From: Thermohalobaculum sp965247385
Lineage (GTDB): Bacteria; Pseudomonadota; Alphaproteobacteria; Rhodobacterales; Rhodobacteraceae
Direction of reading: 5' to 3'
Assembly (NCBI GenBank): GCA_965247385.1
Contig: CBDFHG010000002.1
Location: 744,001-808,000 of the forward strand
DNA: 64,000 nucleotides
Under the pieces are notes generated by a model. It saw only the letters and a list, made by a program, of their open reading frames with translations. It searched no databases and was not told where the DNA came from. How positions within the stretch are numbered: position 1 is the first letter of the stretch; the number at the start of each line of letters is the position of its first letter. Shown one piece after another: positions 1 to 8,000 of the stretch. The position numbers were made by a program, and so were the translations under genes.

Positions 1-18
1 TGGCAGGAGACGGCAAGG

Positions 19-453
19 ATGACCATGGCGTTCGATACTCTCAAGGCGATGAAGCGGCTCACCGCCACTGGCGTCGAAGAGGCGCAGGCCGAGGCCATTA
101 TCGAAACCGTTGGCGGCGCCATGACCGAAACCCTCGCCACGAAGGACGATCTCGCGCTCCTCAAGGCCGACCTCACCGCGGAGAGCGCCGGCAGCGAGTC
201 CCGGCTTGAGACGAAGATCGAGAGCCTGCGCGGGGAGATCGCTGGCACCGAGGGCCGGCTTGAGACGAAGATCGCTGGCACCGAGGGCCGGCTTGAGACG
301 AAGATCGCTGGCACCGAGGGCCGGCTTGAGACGAAGATCGAAAGCCTGAGCACGGAGATCGCCAAGGGCCAGATCACGCAGTTGCGCTGGACGGTCGGCT
401 GCATGGTCGCGATCGCGGGCGTGCTCGTCTCGACGCTCCTGCTTGGCACCTGA
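19..453 (+). CDS. DUF1640-like coiled-coil protein with C-terminal membrane anchor
   Basis: The 144-residue product has a short N-terminal helical region (about residues 1-35), a long Lys/Glu/Leu-rich coiled coil (about 45-115) and one hydrophobic segment near the C-terminus (about 123-142). This is the layout of the DUF1640/CCDC90 family, small proteins anchored in the inner membrane whose bacterial role is not settled. The coiled coil contains three perfect copies of an 11-residue unit (AGTEGRLETKI). The start at 19 follows an AGGAG at about 4-8. The gene stands alone, convergent with the lipoprotein gene downstream. Family assignment rests on architecture, not on a catalytic motif. Confidence 0.7.
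   Translation: MTMAFDTLKAMKRLTATGVEEAQAEAIIETVGGAMTETLATKDDLALLKADLTAESAGSESRLETKIESLRGEIAGTEGRLETKIAGTEGRLETKIAGTEGRLETKIESLSTEIAKGQITQLRWTVGCMVAIAGVLVSTLLLGT
241..339 (+). repeat. Three perfect 33-bp tandem repeats in the coiled-coil gene
   Basis: Units 241-273, 274-306 and 307-339 are identical. Each encodes 11 residues, so copy-number change keeps the frame and lengthens or shortens the coiled coil by 11 residues. A similar degenerate unit lies just upstream. Confidence 0.95.
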
Positions 454-600
454 GCGGGCGGGGGGCGCGCCGCCGCGCCGGATGTCCGCCGGCGCTTCGA
501 GGCACCGCTTTATACACATCATGAAGAACACCTTCCTCTTCGGGAAGAGGCACCGGGGGCATGTTCGCCAAAACAGCCGCCCCCGGCGCCTCCCCGCCAG

Positions 601-1674
601 TTACAAGCCTTTCAGCACCGCCCCGGGGTCCTGGGCGACCAGCTCCCGATAATCCGTCGCCGCCTGCTTCAGGTTGACCTCGAAGCCGAGATCGCGGCGA
701 TCCGGAAAGCGCGGGCAGATCGAGTAGACCGCCAGCGGGATCGTCTCCTGCAGGTGGCCGGCCCAGAGCACGCCATAAGTCCCGCCGCCCTTGACCAGCC
801 TGCCGGTCACGGCGGTGTACTGCATGAGCCACCCGGTCGGTTTGTCGGCTGGCGTGACGACGGCGCGAAACTCCGCGCCCCGCGGCCGCGTCGTCCAGGC
901 CTCGGTGAAGTAGCGCCCGAGCGGGGCGATGCCGTCCTGGACGCAGAAATGCCCCATCGTGCCCACATTGACCACAATCCGCAGGCCGAAGCCGCGCCCG
1001 GCCGCGTCATAGGCGACCTCGACCCGGTCTGCGAGCAACGCCCGGAGACCGACCGCGTCATGGCTCGACGGCCCGACCATCGGCCCGGCCGTGAGGCCTT
1101 TCGGCGCCGCCGGGAGACCTTTCAACACCGCCTCGGGATCCTGGGCGACCAACTCCCGGTAATCCGTCGACTTCTGCTTCAGGTTGACCTCGAAGCCGAG
1201 ATCGAGGCGATCCGGAAAGCGCGGGCAGATCGAGTAGACCGCCAGCGGGATCGTCTCCTGGAGGTGGCCGGCCCAGAGCACGCCACGGGCGCGGGATCCC
1301 TTCACCAGCCGGCCGGTCTCGGCATCGTACTGCACACGCTGGCCGCTCGGTTGGTCGGCCGCGGTGACGACGGCGCGAAACTCCGCGCCCGCTGGCCGCG
1401 TCGTCCATGCCTCGGTGAAGTAGCGCCCGAACCCTGTGAGCCGGTCCTGGACGCAGTAATGTCCCATCGTGCCCACATTGACCTTGATCCGCAAGCCCCT
1501 GCCGCGCCCGGCCACGTCGTAGGCGACCTCGACCCGGTCCGCGAGCAGCGCCCGGAGACCGGCAGCGTCATGACTCGACGGCCCGACCATCGGCCCGGCC
1601 GACGCGCAACCCGTCAGCCCTACCGCCAGGGCCGCGCCCAGCATCGTCTCTCGTACTCTGTTGATCATCATCAT
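601..1674 (-). CDS. Internally duplicated lipoprotein of unknown function
   Basis: The 357-residue product begins with a signal peptide ending in a lipobox (LTGC, Cys at about residue 23), so it is probably a lipoprotein. The mature part is two near-identical modules of about 169 residues, each starting GPMVGPSSHDA and ending in DYRELVAQDP-AVLKGL. Each module holds conserved VNVGTMGH-CVQD and YSICPRFPDR segments with two Cys, possibly a disulfide. A purine-rich ribosome site (GGAGGAGGA) lies directly before the first of three ATG codons. It follows the prepilin-like gene by 18 bp on the same strand, so the two are probably co-transcribed. I do not recognise the family. Confidence 0.7.
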   Translation of the reverse strand: MMMINRVRETMLGAALAVGLTGCASAGPMVGPSSHDAAGLRALLADRVEVAYDVAGRGRGLRIKVNVGTMGHYCVQDRLTGFGRYFTEAWTTRPAGAEFRAVVTAADQPSGQRVQYDAETGRLVKGSRARGVLWAGHLQETIPLAVYSICPRFPDRLDLGFEVNLKQKSTDYRELVAQDPEAVLKGLPAAPKGLTAGPMVGPSSHDAVGLRALLADRVEVAYDAAGRGFGLRIVVNVGTMGHFCVQDGIAPLGRYFTEAWTTRPRGAEFRAVVTPADKPTGWLMQYTAVTGRLVKGGGTYGVLWAGHLQETIPLAVYSICPRFPDRRDLGFEVNLKQAATDYRELVAQDPGAVLKGL

Positions 1675-1692
1675 ATTCCTCCTCCTCGGTTG

Positions 1693-3015
1693 TCAGAAAG
1701 GTCCGCCGCCGCTATCGCTGCCGCCGCCGCTATCGTTGTCAGCTCCGCCCCCGGAATCTCCATCGCTGTCCGATTGACCATTCCCGGCGCCAATGCCTCC
1801 GCCCTCGGTGCCGGAATCTCCGATGCCCTGCGTCCCGCCGTCGAAGTCGCTGCCGCGGTTACCTCCTCCGCGCCGGCCGCTAGAGCAGTAGCGCTCGCCC
1901 GAGTGTTCGCCGTGTTGCACGGTGTGCCAGGTGCCGGTGAAGTATCCATTATCGTCGTTGCCACCCCTGCACGAGCCTCCGTTGCCGCCGGATGGTGGCG
2001 GTGGGGGCGGCGCCCGGCAGGACCGCGAGACCTCCTCGCCGTCCACCCAGGCCGCCCACTCCTCGTGCGGGAAATCGGGGCGCTCGTCCTCGTAGACCCG
2101 AATCCGGCGCGACCGGTCCCGCAGGACCTCCACCCTGCCGGTCTGGCCCGCCGGACAGGCCCGCGCAACAATCTCCGCCTCGGCGTCGTGGCGGACATTA
2201 TAGCAGCCGGGCTTCAGCCCGTAGGGCCATTCCGTCCCGCAGGCGGTCGGCAGGCCTTCTGTGAAATCTTTCGGATAGCGCGCGATGCCATAACCCGGCG
2301 GCGGGACCATGCGCCGCGGCGGAGCGGTGCCCTCGATGAGCCGCGCGCTCGCCGCCACGATCTCGCCTTCAAAGTCGCCGGCGGCGAAGGCGGGATCGCC
2401 GAGGCCGGCAATGAAGTCGACAATCGTCTGGGAGCCCGCCCGGCTGACCGGGCGGATAACATCCCCGGCATCAGGCATCAGGAGACCGACGCCGATCTTC
2501 TCGGTGCGGCTCGCCAGCCATCCGCCGGGCGGGGTCGTGTAATGGGGCTCGTCGCCCGCCGGGCGCTCGGTCACCACCAGCACCGCCACCCGCAGGCTCG
2601 GCACGTCGCCGGCATAGATCGGTCCATCCTCGCAGTGAATAAAGGTGCGCATCGGATTGCCGAAAATGTCATCGGGAAGGCCGTCGCCGTCGTCGTCCGG
2701 CGCGAGTTGCATGATCCGGCGCGCCGCCTGGGGCGGCTTGGGGCAGACCATCCGCCGCTGACCAGCCGGCATCGTATCAAGGGTGCCGTAAGAAAAATTG
2801 GTCGTTTGGTTCGACATTTCGGCCAGGTCCAGCACCATCCGGACCGCGGTGGCCGAGCGCCGGGACTGGCGGTCGGCCTCGATCTCGGCCATGGCCCCGT
2901 TGTAGACTGCCGCGGCGCTTCCCAGCACCAGCGCGGCGATGGACAGCGACAGGATGATCCCGATTTGCGTCAGGCCCCGGCGGGATCGGCGAGGGGCGCA
3001 ACCTCGAAAGCTCAC
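1693..3015 (-). CDS. Type IV prepilin-like protein with a Gly/Ser/Asp-rich tail
   Basis: The N-terminus is a short basic leader (RRSRRG) followed by LTQIGI and a continuous hydrophobic helix to about residue 38. This resembles the cleavage site and transmembrane helix of type IV pilins and pseudopilins, although the usual Glu at position +5 is absent. The body has several Cys and a DDDGDGLPDD acidic, calcium-loop-like stretch. The last 80 or so residues are low-complexity Gly/Ser/Asp. I chose the GTG at 3015 because GGAGG lies 8 nt upstream and the codon overlaps the stop of the preceding reading frame (3012-3014). It is a surface or secreted protein, but the assembly system is not in the window. 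Confidence 0.6.
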   Translation of the reverse strand: MSFRGCAPRRSRRGLTQIGIILSLSIAALVLGSAAAVYNGAMAEIEADRQSRRSATAVRMVLDLAEMSNQTTNFSYGTLDTMPAGQRRMVCPKPPQAARRIMQLAPDDDGDGLPDDIFGNPMRTFIHCEDGPIYAGDVPSLRVAVLVVTERPAGDEPHYTTPPGGWLASRTEKIGVGLLMPDAGDVIRPVSRAGSQTIVDFIAGLGDPAFAAGDFEGEIVAASARLIEGTAPPRRMVPPPGYGIARYPKDFTEGLPTACGTEWPYGLKPGCYNVRHDAEAEIVARACPAGQTGRVEVLRDRSRRIRVYEDERPDFPHEEWAAWVDGEEVSRSCRAPPPPPPSGGNGGSCRGGNDDNGYFTGTWHTVQHGEHSGERYCSSGRRGGGNRGSDFDGGTQGIGDSGTEGGGIGAGNGQSDSDGDSGGGADNDSGGGSDSGGGPF

Positions 3016-3337
3016 GGGGTGTCCTCCGGGGGCGGGAGACATGGGCTAAGCTCTGGCGGCCGCACGACGATGCCGGGCAGACCGCGCAGATCGTCGAGGC
3101 GGGCGGCCTGGCCGATCTTCCCCGCCTCCGTGCGCTTTTCGCAGCCGACCAGGGTCGCGTGGAGCGTGTACTCTGGCGGATCGGTGTCAGGTCGGGGTGC
3201 ATGCCGCAGTCGAACGGTGCGCCGGGGATCGCGGCCAGCGCGCCCTCCGGCTCAGCCGAGAACGGCAGGTTCATGAAGGTGGCGGGAGCGGTGAAAGGTC
3301 CGTGCTTTTGCGGCGCCATGAATCCGACTGTTGTCAT
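3012..3337 (-). pseudogene. Frameshifted small hypothetical gene upstream of the prepilin-like gene
   Basis: Reading from an ATG at 3337, one frame gives a sensible N-terminal half ending GMHPDLTP near 3178. The neighbouring frame then gives a sensible C-terminal half (DPPEYTLHATLVGCEKR... to PPPEDTP) that stops at 3012-3014, overlapping the GTG start of the prepilin-like gene. One missing base at about 3175-3182 would join them into a roughly 107-residue protein. It could be a real frameshift or a sequencing error. Function unknown; translational coupling to the next gene is suggested by the overlap. Confidence 0.4.
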
Positions 3338-3410
3338 GTGATCGGTCCTCGGTGCTGTTTCATCCCCGAGATTGCAACACTACCCGCTCGACACCAGGCT
3401 CCGGAGAGCC

Positions 3411-3502
3411 TTGCGCCAAATGCGCACCACCCCCCACCCAACCCCCCGTAAGGTACGATTCCATGGGGGCGTGGGGTGGGGGGTGGTGCGCATTTGGCGC
3501 AA
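3411..3502. repeat. 29-bp perfect inverted repeat (large hairpin)
   Basis: Arms 3411-3439 and 3474-3502 are exact reverse complements around a 34-nt centre that itself contains short C5/G5 complementary runs. It sits between the small gene at 3337 and the end of the ABC importer operon at 3654. It could act as a transcription stop for the importer operon or be a REP-like element; it lacks a clear T-tract. Confidence 0.9.
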
Positions 3503-3532
3503 AAGGATCTATCCGCCGGAGCCGCGCCGTCT

Positions 3533-3591
3533 CGGGCTTGACCCGGGACCTCCTGGACAACCCGGGAGACGGAGGTCCCGGGTCAAGCCCG
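3533..3591. repeat. 21-bp perfect inverted repeat, REP-like
   Basis: Arms 3533-3553 and 3571-3591 are exact reverse complements. The arms contain a further palindromic CCCGGG. Its position 62 bp past the end of the importer operon fits a terminator-like or repetitive extragenic palindrome. Whether other copies exist in the genome cannot be seen here. Confidence 0.85.
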
Positions 3592-3653
3592 GGACGGTCC
3601 ATCTTCGGTTTGATGCACCGGGACCGATGAAACCTCGTAGGTGCATTGGTTTC

Positions 3654-4670
3654 TCAGGCCGTTTCCGGCGCCAGCGTATCGGCCAATTCTTTCCACCGGT
3701 GGCATGCAACATCATGCTCCATCCCCGATTGCTCCAGATGGGGCTCCTCGGTTCGGCAGATATCTATCGCATGGGGGCAGCGGGTCTGGAATTTGCAGCC
3801 TGGCGGCGGGTTGGTGGGGCTGGGGATCTCGCCCTCCAGCTTCTGCGCCTTGCCCCGGTGATCCGGATCCAGCGACGGGATCGCCGACATCAGCGCCTTG
3901 GTATAGGGGTGCCGGGGGTTGGCGAACAGGTCGTGGGTTGGCGCGGTCTCGACCAGCCGGCCCAGATACATCACCGCCACATGGTCGCAGACATGGGCGA
4001 TCACACTGAGGTCGTGGCTGATGAACAGGAAGGTCAGTCCGAGTTCTTCCTGCAATGACTTGAGCAGGTTCAACACATCCGCCTGGATCGACACATCAAG
4101 CGCCGCGACGCTCTCGTCGGCGACGATGAAGCGCGGGTTCGAGACCAGCGCCCGGGCGATCGAGATGCGCTGACGCTGGCCACCGGAGAAGGCGTGCGGG
4201 AAGCGGCGCAGATGCTCCAGGTTCAGCCGGCACTTGGCGGCGATCTCACGTACCCGCTGGTCGGTTTCCTCACGCGACGAGGTCAGTCCCATCACCTCCA
4301 GCGGCTCGGCGATGATGTCGCGCACGGTCATGCGCGGGCTGAGCGCCGCATAGGGATCCTGGAAGATAAGCTGGGCGCGCTTGCGATAATCCTTGAGCTC
4401 AAGCTTGGTCACGTTGGCCAGATCGAGGGAAACTTCGTCATCGCTGTAATTGATATGGCCGTTGGTAATCGGCGTCGCCTTCAGCATTGCGCGGCCCAGC
4501 GTGGTCTTGCCCGAGCCGGATTCGCCGACCAGGCCGAAGAACGAACGGCGCGGGATATCGAGTGTTACCTTCTCGACCGCGCGGACCACAACCTTTGGAG
4601 CGAAAAGGCCACCGCTGATTGGATAATGGACCGAGAGGTCCTTGACCGAGATGACCGGCTTGTCGCTCAT
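3654..4670 (-). CDS. Oligopeptide-type ABC importer ATPase (OppF/DppF-like)
   Basis: The 338-residue product has Walker A GESGSGKT, signature FSGGQRQR, Walker B IVADESVAALD and the C-terminal oligopeptide-transporter extension with HPYTKAL and a Cys-containing GCKFQTRCPH segment. It powers uptake together with the paired ATPase encoded just upstream. The start at 4670 overlaps the previous stop (ATGA), which indicates translational coupling and decides the start. It is the last gene of the five-gene operon. The substrate is peptide-like by family, not proven by sequence. Confidence 0.92.
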   Translation of the reverse strand: MSDKPVISVKDLSVHYPISGGLFAPKVVVRAVEKVTLDIPRRSFFGLVGESGSGKTTLGRAMLKATPITNGHINYSDDEVSLDLANVTKLELKDYRKRAQLIFQDPYAALSPRMTVRDIIAEPLEVMGLTSSREETDQRVREIAAKCRLNLEHLRRFPHAFSGGQRQRISIARALVSNPRFIVADESVAALDVSIQADVLNLLKSLQEELGLTFLFISHDLSVIAHVCDHVAVMYLGRLVETAPTHDLFANPRHPYTKALMSAIPSLDPDHRGKAQKLEGEIPSPTNPPPGCKFQTRCPHAIDICRTEEPHLEQSGMEHDVACHRWKELADTLAPETA

Positions 4671-5665
4671 GACGCCATCCTCTTGTCCTCGGCGGCAAAA
4701 CAGGCAGCCGCGTGGCCGGTGCTTACCTCCCCCATGATGGGAATGGCGGCATCGCACCGGCCGGCCATCGCGATTGGGCAACGGGTATGGAAAACGCACC
4801 CGCTCGGGCGCTCCAGCGGGCTGGGAATATCGCCGGGGATCGGCGACAAGGGCGTGTCCAGATCCTCGAGATCCGGCAACGCGTTCAGCAGCCCCTGGGT
4901 ATAGGGATGCGCCGGGTTGCGAATGACGTCGCGCACCGGGCCTTTCTCGATCACACGACCCAGATACATCACCGCCACCTTGTCGGCGGTCTGGGCGATG
5001 ACGCCCAGATCATGGGTGATGAAGATGATACCCATGCCATACTCGGTCACCAGATCCTTCATCAGGTCGATGACCTGGGCCTGGATGGTGACATCCAGCG
5101 CGGTGGTCGGCTCGTCGGCAATCAACAGCTTCGGGCTGGTCGATAGCGCCATGGCAATCATCGCCCGCTGGCGCATGCCGCCGGACAACTCGAAGGCATA
5201 TTGTTTGAAGCGCGTGGCGGCATCGGAAATTCCGACCCGATTCAGTATCTCGATCGACAGGTCCGTTGCCTCGCGCTTGGTCATGTTCTTGTGAAGCTGA
5301 AGCTGTTCGGTCATCTGGTCGCCGATGGAGATGGCGGGTGCGAAGCTGGCCATCGGCTCCTGGAAGATCATCGAAACGGCGCCGCCGCGCACAACCTGCA
5401 TCTCGCGCGCCGACCGCAAGCCCATCACGTCGACCGGACCGTCATCAAGGGACAGTGTGATCTTGGTCTTGTCACCATAGACCGCGTTGTCCGGGTTGAG
5501 CTTCATCAGCGACTTGGCGGTGACCGACTTGCCAGAGCCGGACTCGCCCACCAGCCCCATCACCTCGCCCGGCTCCAGATCGAACGAGACATCGTCGACG
5601 GCGGTGATCAGTCCCTCGTCGGTGTGGAACCCCAGCGTCAGATTTTCAACTTTCAGCAGCGTCAT
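4667..5665 (-). CDS. Oligopeptide-type ABC importer ATPase (OppD/DppD-like)
   Basis: The 332-residue product carries Walker A GESGSGKS, signature ELSGGMRQR, Walker B LLIADEPTTALD and the switch HDLGVIAQ, followed by the oligopeptide C-terminal extension (HPYTQGL, SGCVFHTRCP). It forms the nucleotide-binding heterodimer with the downstream ATPase. The start at 5665 overlaps the permease stop by ATGA. Confidence 0.92.
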   Translation of the reverse strand: MTLLKVENLTLGFHTDEGLITAVDDVSFDLEPGEVMGLVGESGSGKSVTAKSLMKLNPDNAVYGDKTKITLSLDDGPVDVMGLRSAREMQVVRGGAVSMIFQEPMASFAPAISIGDQMTEQLQLHKNMTKREATDLSIEILNRVGISDAATRFKQYAFELSGGMRQRAMIAMALSTSPKLLIADEPTTALDVTIQAQVIDLMKDLVTEYGMGIIFITHDLGVIAQTADKVAVMYLGRVIEKGPVRDVIRNPAHPYTQGLLNALPDLEDLDTPLSPIPGDIPSPLERPSGCVFHTRCPIAMAGRCDAAIPIMGEVSTGHAAACFAAEDKRMAS

Positions 5666-6858
5666 TTCTTCGTACTCGCATAAGGATCGGCGGCATCCCG
5701 CAGACCGTCTCCAACAAACACGAAGGCCAACACCAGCGCGACGAAGAAAAGCACCGGGATGAAGTGCCACTGGTAATTCAGCAGAACATCCGCCTTGGAC
5801 ACGTTCTGAAGCATCACGCCGAGGCTGTTCACCGGATCCTTCAGCCCCAGCCCGATAAAGCTGAGCGCGGTCTCCGACAGCACCATGTAGGGAAACGAGA
5901 TCACCAGATCGACGATGATGTAGCTGGTGAAGCTGGGCAGCAGATGGCGCCGGATGATGTGGTTCGGCGTGGCGCCGCAAAGCTGCGCCGCCAGAACGTA
6001 TTCCTGACTTCGCTCGGTCAGGAGATGGGTGCGCACACGCCTGGCCAGCGTTGGCCAGCCGATCAGCCCGAGAATACACGAGATGAAGAGGAACCGGGCC
6101 TCGGCACTCCAGGTGTCGGGAATGAAGGCGGCCAGCGCCATGAACAGCGGGATTGCGGGCACCGTGCGCACCGCATCGGTGATCATCTGCAGCACACCGT
6201 CGATCCAGCCGCCGTAGTAACCGGACACCCCTCCGATCAGCAAAGCCAGCACGAAAGCAATCACCACGCCGATGGTGCCGACCGCCAGAGAAGTATAGAT
6301 CGCGTACAGCGTGCGCGAAAATATATCCTTGCCGGACACATCGGTGCCGAACAGGTGGATGCCCCCCTTGTCGACCCCGAACAGATGGGTCGAAAAGGTC
6401 AACAGCTTGATATTGACTAATGCCCTCCCGGGCAGGCCGAGAGCGATATCGACCAAGCTGTATTCATAACCCTGAACGAAAAAATAGACGTAGCGGCGCT
6501 GGTTCGTATCGACCACTGGTTCGCGGCGCAGGGTCGACGTGTTCAGCTTCATCTCAACGGTGTGCAGGAACGGGCGTAGCGAGCATCCATTGTCATCGCA
6601 GAACATCGGGATCTGCGGCGCACCGTAGCGATAGTCGTTGTCGCGGCCGGCAATGGTCGGTTCATAGGGCGACAGGAAGGGCGCGAACATCCCCATCAGG
6701 ATCATCACGACCAGGGCCATCGCGGCAATCATTGCCGCCCGTTGCTTTTTGAACCTTGCCCATATGAGCTGCATCTGGGAGGCGGTGAAGTACGCTTCCT
6801 TGCGGCGGCGTTCGGCCTCGGTCTCGGCGGTGACGGGAGTATTGGTGAGATCTGTCAT
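5662..6858 (-). CDS. Oligopeptide-type ABC importer permease (OppC/DppC-like)
   Basis: The 398-residue inner-membrane protein has an N-terminal cytoplasmic region, a first membrane helix at about 40-60, then an unusually long extracytoplasmic segment of about 120 residues before the remaining helices. The later part contains the permease coupling region (AAQLCGATPNHIIRRHLLP), which contacts the ATPases. Family members are usually about 300 residues, so the insert accounts for the extra length. Its start is 4 bp after the stop of the other permease. Confidence 0.9.
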   Translation of the reverse strand: MTDLTNTPVTAETEAERRRKEAYFTASQMQLIWARFKKQRAAMIAAMALVVMILMGMFAPFLSPYEPTIAGRDNDYRYGAPQIPMFCDDNGCSLRPFLHTVEMKLNTSTLRREPVVDTNQRRYVYFFVQGYEYSLVDIALGLPGRALVNIKLLTFSTHLFGVDKGGIHLFGTDVSGKDIFSRTLYAIYTSLAVGTIGVVIAFVLALLIGGVSGYYGGWIDGVLQMITDAVRTVPAIPLFMALAAFIPDTWSAEARFLFISCILGLIGWPTLARRVRTHLLTERSQEYVLAAQLCGATPNHIIRRHLLPSFTSYIIVDLVISFPYMVLSETALSFIGLGLKDPVNSLGVMLQNVSKADVLLNYQWHFIPVLFFVALVLAFVFVGDGLRDAADPYASTKK

Positions 6859-6862
6859 CGTA

Positions 6863-7870
6863 TCACCCCATTATCCCTTTTTTGATCCGCGGGTCGAGCA
6901 GCGCGAGCATGATGTCGGTGATGAAGTTCAGCCCCACGATCGACGCGGTCAGCAGGAAGATGATCGCACCCGCTAGTTGCTGGTCGTTCGAACGTGCCAG
7001 CGCGTCGATCAGCAAGGCGCCGGTCTCGGTCAGCGTCATGATCAGGGCGACGATAGGTAACTCGTTGAAGATCCGGTTGAGGTCGAAGCCCAGCGAATTG
7101 ATGATCGGCGACAGCGCGTGGCGCGCCGGGTAGCGCCACAGAAGCTGGCGGCCCGAAATGCCGCGCGCGGCTGCCGCGGTGACATAGAGCTTGCCGATCT
7201 CATCCGACATCAGCGCGCGCACGGTCTGCAACGCAAAGGCGGTGGCCGACCAGCCGAGGATAAACACCGGCAGCCAGGCGCGGCTGAGGAAATCCTTTGC
7301 CCGGTCCCATGACCAGGCGGCATCGCGGAACTCCTTGGAAAACAATCCCGTCATGCTGTCGCCGAACACCACGGTCGAGAACAGCATGATCATCAGAGCC
7401 AGCAGGAAATTCGGCATTGCCAGCCCGAGATAGCTGACAAAGCGCAGTGCGTTATTGGTGAACGGGCTCTTCGCGGTTGCCGCGTAGATGCCCACCGGGA
7501 TCGCGATCGCATAGGCCAGGATCAGAGCTGACAGGCAGATGCCCAGCGAGATCAGGAACTTGTCGCCCAGCAACCGGTTGATGTTGAGACGCAGGATGCA
7601 GCTATCGCCGAATTCGCCGTGGAAGAAAACATTGCCGAGCCACGAGGTCCAACGGATCATAAATGGCTTGTCCAGGCCGAGGCGAATTCTCTCGGCCTCG
7701 ATATCCTCGATCGAGATCCCGCCCCCTTGCGTGTCCTTGAAGGCGAGATAACGCTCGGCGCAGTCGCCAGGCACCATCTCCATCAGGGAGAAGACGATGA
7801 ACGAGACCATCAGCAGCGTGAACATCGCCATCGCTGCGCGCATGGCCACGAATCTGGCAAATTGCAACAT
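6863..7870 (-). CDS. Oligopeptide-type ABC importer permease (OppB/DppB-like)
   Basis: The 335-residue inner-membrane protein opens with a hydrophobic helix and the MEMVPGD segment typical of DppB-type permeases. It has a periplasmic loop with several acidic residues and Cys, and a C-terminal coupling loop (TAAAARGISGRQLLWRYPARHALSPIINSLG region). It pairs with the DppC-like permease downstream. A 130-bp gap separates it from the binding-protein gene, with no obvious terminator. Confidence 0.9.
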   Translation of the reverse strand: MLQFARFVAMRAAMAMFTLLMVSFIVFSLMEMVPGDCAERYLAFKDTQGGGISIEDIEAERIRLGLDKPFMIRWTSWLGNVFFHGEFGDSCILRLNINRLLGDKFLISLGICLSALILAYAIAIPVGIYAATAKSPFTNNALRFVSYLGLAMPNFLLALMIMLFSTVVFGDSMTGLFSKEFRDAAWSWDRAKDFLSRAWLPVFILGWSATAFALQTVRALMSDEIGKLYVTAAAARGISGRQLLWRYPARHALSPIINSLGFDLNRIFNELPIVALIMTLTETGALLIDALARSNDQQLAGAIIFLLTASIVGLNFITDIMLALLDPRIKKGIMG

Positions 7871-8000
7871 CGGTTGTGTCCCGTTCCCCCTGGCCCCGGT
7901 TTCCAGAGCTGTCGTCTGGTTTTCCGCGGAATGAAAGTCCCGAACCGGGCGCGCGTGGCGCCCGGTCCGCTATCAAGTTACCGGCGTCAAAGCACTGGCC

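Noticed and set aside
241..339. A possible CRISPR-like array in the 33-bp repeats
   Set aside because: The units are contiguous without spacers and encode a coiled coil in frame.
754..3276. An 840-codon open frame on the plus strand opposite the lipoprotein and prepilin-like genes
   Set aside because: It is antisense to two genes with signal peptide, ribosome sites and clear protein features, and its translation is Arg/Pro/His-rich with no domain. High GC content produces such frames.
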